Shown here one piece after another: positions 8,336-11,168 of a stretch of DNA of 11,168 bases. Made by a program: the position numbers and the translations under genes. Source of the DNA: Clostridiales bacterium. Its GTDB lineage: Bacteria; Bacillota; Clostridia; Oscillospirales; Butyricicoccaceae. Every line of letters begins with the position of its first letter. Position 1 is the first letter of the stretch. Under the pieces are notes generated by a model, which saw nothing but the letters and a program-made list of their open reading frames with translations, did not search any database and was not told where the DNA came from. The stretch covers positions 1 to 11,168 of the forward strand of contig DYCA01000045.1 in the NCBI GenBank assembly GCA_019418305.1. The letters are read 5' to 3'.

Positions 8336-9085
8336 TTACTCAATTTCAATCAGCACCGGACAGTGGTCCGAGCCAAATACATCATTTAAAATGCGTGCAT
8401 CCTTGACGCGCTCAATAAAACGGTCAGACACCAGAAAATAATCGATGCGCCACCCCGCATTTTTTTCGCGTGCCTTAAAGCGATAGCTCCACCACGAATA
8501 TGCTCCGGTTGCATCCGGATAAAAATGACGGAACGTGTCGGTAAACCCAGCCTCCAGCAGTTCGGTCATCTTTTCGCGTTCCTCGTCAGTGAAACCTGCG
8601 TTCCGGCGGTTCGTTTTGGGGTTTTTCAAATCGATTTCCTTGTGCGCAACGTTCATATCCCCGCATACGATGACCGGCTTGTCTGCATCCAGCTTCTTCA
8701 GATAAGCACGGAAGTCGTCCTCCCAGTGCATTCGATAGTCCAAACGCTTAAGCTCATCCTGCGAATTAGGCGTATAAACCGTCACCAGATAAAATTCACC
8801 ATAATCTGCGGTGATAACGCGGCCTTCGTGGTCATGCTCGTCAATGCCCAAGCCATAGGTTACGGACTGCGGCTCGTTTTTACTGAACAGCGCCACACCC
8901 GAATACCCCTTTTTCTCCGCCGAGTTCCAGTATTCGTGATACCCCTCGACCTGCGGCGCCTGCTCAGGCTGTAACTTTGTCTCCTGCAAGCACATCATAT
9001 CCGGCTGCTCCGCCGCGAGAAAATCGAAAAAGCCCTTGCCCACGCACGCGCGCAGGCCGTTTACATTCCAAGAGATCAGCTTCAT
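8336..9085 (-). CDS. exoA: Exodeoxyribonuclease III / AP endonuclease
   Basis: Base-excision repair nuclease: it cleaves DNA at abasic sites and trims 3' ends, with Mg2+ as cofactor. At 249 aa it is the Bacillus ExoA-type member of the exonuclease III/APE1 (endonuclease-exonuclease-phosphatase) family. Active-site residues are all visible: N7 in [10 protein letters not shown]35 in LQETKL, Y104 in YTPNS, D143 and N145 in [12 protein letters not shown], and D240-H241 in GSDHCPV. 'YSWWSYR' and '[10 protein letters not shown]' are further family blocks. The ATG start follows AAGGAG, which overlaps the VOC gene's stop region, 11 nt between the genes. It is the last gene of the right-hand operon, ending at a terminator. 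Confidence 0.97.
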   Translation of the reverse strand: MKLISWNVNGLRACVGKGFFDFLAAEQPDMMCLQETKLQPEQAPQVEGYHEYWNSAEKKGYSGVALFSKNEPQSVTYGLGIDEHDHEGRVITADYGEFYLVTVYTPNSQDELKRLDYRMHWEDDFRAYLKKLDADKPVIVCGDMNVAHKEIDLKNPKTNRRNAGFTDEEREKMTELLEAGFTDTFRHFYPDATGAYSWWSYRFKAREKNAGWRIDYFLVSDRFIERVKDARILNDVFGSDHCPVLIEIE

Positions 9086-9096
9086 AGTTGCTCCTT

Positions 9097-9477
9097 TTAT
9101 GCTGTAATTTCTACAGTGTTCCCATCCGGGTCCAGTATGCAGCTTTCATAGTATCCATCCCCTATCACGCGCGGACCACTGACAACGGGATAGCCGTCCG
9201 CCTGCAGCCGCGCGGTCAGCGCATCCACCTCTGCGCACGATCCGGCCTGAAACGCCAGATGCGCCCAACCGATATGCATACCATCTGCGGCGAGCTTCAG
9301 CTGCGGCCGCGTCATCAGTTCCAGCCGCACACCGTCCGCAAAAGACAGGAAATAGGTTTGCAGGCCGGTTTTAGGATTATGGTATAACGCACCTGCAACA
9401 CCGCCAAAATAGGTTTCATAAAACGCGCGTATCCGCGTAAGATCATTGGTGTATAGTGCGACATGCGTGATTTTCAT
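9097..9477 (-). CDS. VOC (glyoxalase/bleomycin-resistance fold) protein
   Basis: A 126-aa single-domain vicinal oxygen chelate protein made of two beta-alpha-beta-beta-beta repeats. Four possible metal ligands sit where glyoxalase I-type enzymes have them: H5 (ITHVALYT), E53 (RLELMTR), H73 (WAHLAF) and E123 (NTVEITA). The closing 'DPDGNTVEI' is a hallmark of the fold. An intact H-E-H-E set suggests a real metalloenzyme, with glyoxalase I-like activity possible; the fold is too versatile to name a substrate. The ATG is preceded by GAGGT, which overlaps the stop of the aminotransferase gene, 9 nt between the genes. Confidence 0.88.
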   Translation of the reverse strand: MKITHVALYTNDLTRIRAFYETYFGGVAGALYHNPKTGLQTYFLSFADGVRLELMTRPQLKLAADGMHIGWAHLAFQAGSCAEVDALTARLQADGYPVVSGPRVIGDGYYESCILDPDGNTVEITA

Positions 9478-9486
9478 TGCATTACC

Positions 9487-10653
9487 TCAACCGCGCAGAA
9501 TCCCGCTTTCGTCAATGCGGCGCACGGCTTCCTCCATCCGCTCCGGCGGCACAACCAGCGCAAACCGCACATAGCCTTCGCCTTGCGCGCCAAAAGAGCT
9601 GCCCGGCACACAGATAACGCCGGTCTTTTCCATCAGCTCCAGCACAAACTCCACCGAAGAAGAAAACCGCTCCGGAATTTTCGCCCAGACAAACATGGTG
9701 CCCTGCGCATCCGGCACATCCCAGCCGATGCGGCGCAGACCGCCGCACAGCGCATCACGCCGCGCCATGTAGCCTTCCCGATTACGGCGAACGATATTCT
9801 GCGGACCGGTCAATGCCGCGACCGCGCCCGCCTGAATCGGGTAAAACATACCGTAGTCAATCTGAGAACGGAACGCACGGAAGCGCGCAATCACCTCGCG
9901 ATTGCCCAGTGCAAATGATACACGCATACCCGTCAGATTATAGGTCTTGGACAGCGAGTTAAACTCGATACCCACCTCTTTCGCCCCCGGAATGGACAGG
10001 AAGGAAAGTCCTTGTTCTCCATTGAGCATCAAGTCCGAATACGCATTATCGTGCAGCACAATAATATTGTGTTCCCGCGCAAAAGTGACCAGTTTTTCAT
10101 AAAACGCACGGTTTGCCACCGCGGTAGTCGGGTTATTCGGGTAGGATACGACGATTGCCTTGGCGCGCTCGGCAATATCCTCCGGAATATCCGCAAAATC
10201 CAGCTGCCAATTGTTTTCCGCACGAAGCGGATACAGGCCGACGGTCGCACCGGTCATCATCGGACCGAACGAGAAGATGGGGTAGCCCGGATCGGGCGCA
10301 AGAATTAAGTCATTGTGTCCCGCAAAAGCAAACCCAACATGCGCAATGCCTTCCTGCGAACCACAGACCGCCATAATCTCATCCGCTTCCAGCGCAACAT
10401 CATAGCGGCGACGGTACCAGTCCTGCACCGCCGCAATCAGCTCCGGCGTTTCGGTCAAAGAATACTTGTACTGCTCCGGTTTGAGTGCAGCCTGACTCAC
10501 CGCCTGCATCACATGTGCATCCGGCTGAAAATCGGGCGTGCCGATGGACAGGTTAATCACATCTGCGCCGCCGGCAATCAGCGCGCGTTTTCTCTCATCC
10601 AGCCGGTTAAAAATATTGCTTTCTGCGGTCTGACCCGCCTTGATAAACTGCAT
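9487..10653 (-). CDS. Class I aminotransferase, LL-diaminopimelate aminotransferase type
   Basis: PLP-dependent fold-type I aminotransferase of 388 aa. K236 in 'NSLSKTYNLTGMR' forms the Schiff base. N174 (YPNNPT), D202 and Y205 (HDNAYSD) hold the cofactor, and R363 (GEGYVRFAL) binds the substrate carboxylate. The overall pattern (ISLxIGxPDxxP near the N terminus, GSQEGIAH, 'LAPDPGYP', 'GAKEVGIEFNSLSKTYN') fits the DapL2-like group, which makes LL-diaminopimelate from tetrahydrodipicolinate for lysine and peptidoglycan. Other members of this branch act on aspartate, alanine or aromatic substrates, so the exact reaction is open and no gene symbol is given. The ATG lies 5 nt after the hydrolase gene, with GGGGAG and AAGGA upstream. 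Confidence 0.9.
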   Translation of the reverse strand: MQFIKAGQTAESNIFNRLDERKRALIAGGADVINLSIGTPDFQPDAHVMQAVSQAALKPEQYKYSLTETPELIAAVQDWYRRRYDVALEADEIMAVCGSQEGIAHVGFAFAGHNDLILAPDPGYPIFSFGPMMTGATVGLYPLRAENNWQLDFADIPEDIAERAKAIVVSYPNNPTTAVANRAFYEKLVTFAREHNIIVLHDNAYSDLMLNGEQGLSFLSIPGAKEVGIEFNSLSKTYNLTGMRVSFALGNREVIARFRAFRSQIDYGMFYPIQAGAVAALTGPQNIVRRNREGYMARRDALCGGLRRIGWDVPDAQGTMFVWAKIPERFSSSVEFVLELMEKTGVICVPGSSFGAQGEGYVRFALVVPPERMEEAVRRIDESGILRG

Positions 10654-10658
10654 TTTCC

Positions 10659-11168
10659 TTATCTCCCCAATAAAAATTCCACAACCGTACGGTTAAAGCG
10701 GGACGGCTGCTTCGCCGCGACAAAATGATCCCCATCACGGAAGATTTCCACCCGGCAACGCGGAATGCGTGCGGCCATTTCTTTGGTCTGGCTGTCGCGC
10801 ACAATATCATGCTCTCCCACAATAATCAGTGTTGGCATTGTCAGCTTTTTCAGATCGTCCATCACCACACCATATGGATATACCATCAGGCCAAACACAT
10901 CGCGCTTGCGCGCCGCCCGCTGGCTGAATCTTCCCAATACACGCAGCGCACCATAAGCGGCACAAACCGGCAACTGGAAATGCGGCTTCATTCCCGCAAA
11001 CATTTCCACGTTTGCACCGTTCAAGATCAGCTTATCGACATACGTCGGAAACATCAGCGCAAACTTAATCGCCAGATTTCCGCCATCTGAAAAACCAAGA
11101 ACATACGCTTTTTTGATTCCAAGTGTATCCAAAAGCGTTTTCAAATCCTGTGACATCAGTTCAAAAGA
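10659..11168 (-). CDS. Alpha/beta hydrolase (5' end beyond window)
   Basis: C-terminal 169 residues of an alpha/beta-fold hydrolase; the frame is open to the right edge, so the true start lies outside. The nucleophile elbow is GFSDGG in 'YVLGFSDGGNLAIKFA', placing the catalytic serine close to the cut. The acid is probably the Asp of 'IIVGEHDIV' and the base the His of 'DGDHFV', in normal order and spacing. A short helical cap lies between (about AGMKPHFQL to VYPYGVV). The oxyanion-hole strand expected upstream is missing because of the window edge. An internal ATG at 11156 should not be taken as the start. Substrate unknown: esterase, lipase or C-C hydrolase are all possible. First visible gene of the operon. 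Confidence 0.85.
   Translation of the reverse strand, partial: SFELMSQDLKTLLDTLGIKKAYVLGFSDGGNLAIKFALMFPTYVDKLILNGANVEMFAGMKPHFQLPVCAAYGALRVLGRFSQRAARKRDVFGLMVYPYGVVMDDLKKLTMPTLIIVGEHDIVRDSQTKEMAARIPRCRVEIFRDGDHFVAAKQPSRFNRTVVEFLLGR

Noticed and set aside
9463..9918. Plus-strand open frame of 151 codons opposite the aminotransferase
   Set aside because: Antisense to a gene with complete PLP motifs; no domain and no initiation signal.

Overview
The window looks like a piece of a moderately GC-rich Clostridia chromosome. A gut Oscillospirales-type organism is my best guess, inferred from Firmicutes-style Shine-Dalgarno sequences, frequent GTG/TTG starts, an atpZ-atpI-led F-type ATP synthase operon and sigma-A-like promoters in AT-rich gaps. 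I see no insertion sequence, phage gene, CRISPR array, tRNA or rRNA. Most of it is housekeeping DNA.

Left half (about 1-5300, minus strand, read right to left): an F1Fo ATP synthase operon in the order atpZ, atpI, atpB (a), atpE (c), atpF (b), atpH (delta), atpA (alpha), atpG (gamma). atpG is cut by the left window edge; atpD and atpC would be expected beyond it. Spacing is tight (a 4-nt overlap, or gaps of 3-20 nt) except on either side of atpE, which has a 75-nt unstructured leader before it and a 59-nt gap with a hairpin after it. The c subunit carries two membrane glutamates (E29 and E62) plus S63, T64 and Y67. This is the two-carboxylate ion site known from the Na+-driven Fusobacterium nucleatum rotor, so Na+ coupling is a reasonable prediction. 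The operon has a clear promoter at 5295-5322. Just after it lies a 36-codon leader ORF with a strong ribosome binding site that runs over the atpZ start in another frame.

Middle (5500-7330): a perfect stem-loop terminator, a small orphan P-loop NTPase gene with its own likely promoter, and a secreted D-Ala-D-Ala carboxypeptidase (penicillin-binding protein), all on the minus strand. A divergent intergenic region follows, with a near-consensus promoter for the only plus-strand gene, an AEC-family permease (7328-8263).

Right (8278-11168): a bidirectional terminator separates the permease from a convergent minus-strand operon read as alpha/beta hydrolase (cut by the right edge), class I aminotransferase of the LL-diaminopimelate aminotransferase type, VOC/glyoxalase-fold protein and exodeoxyribonuclease III. 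Gaps of 5-11 nt imply one transcript, but the four products share no obvious pathway.
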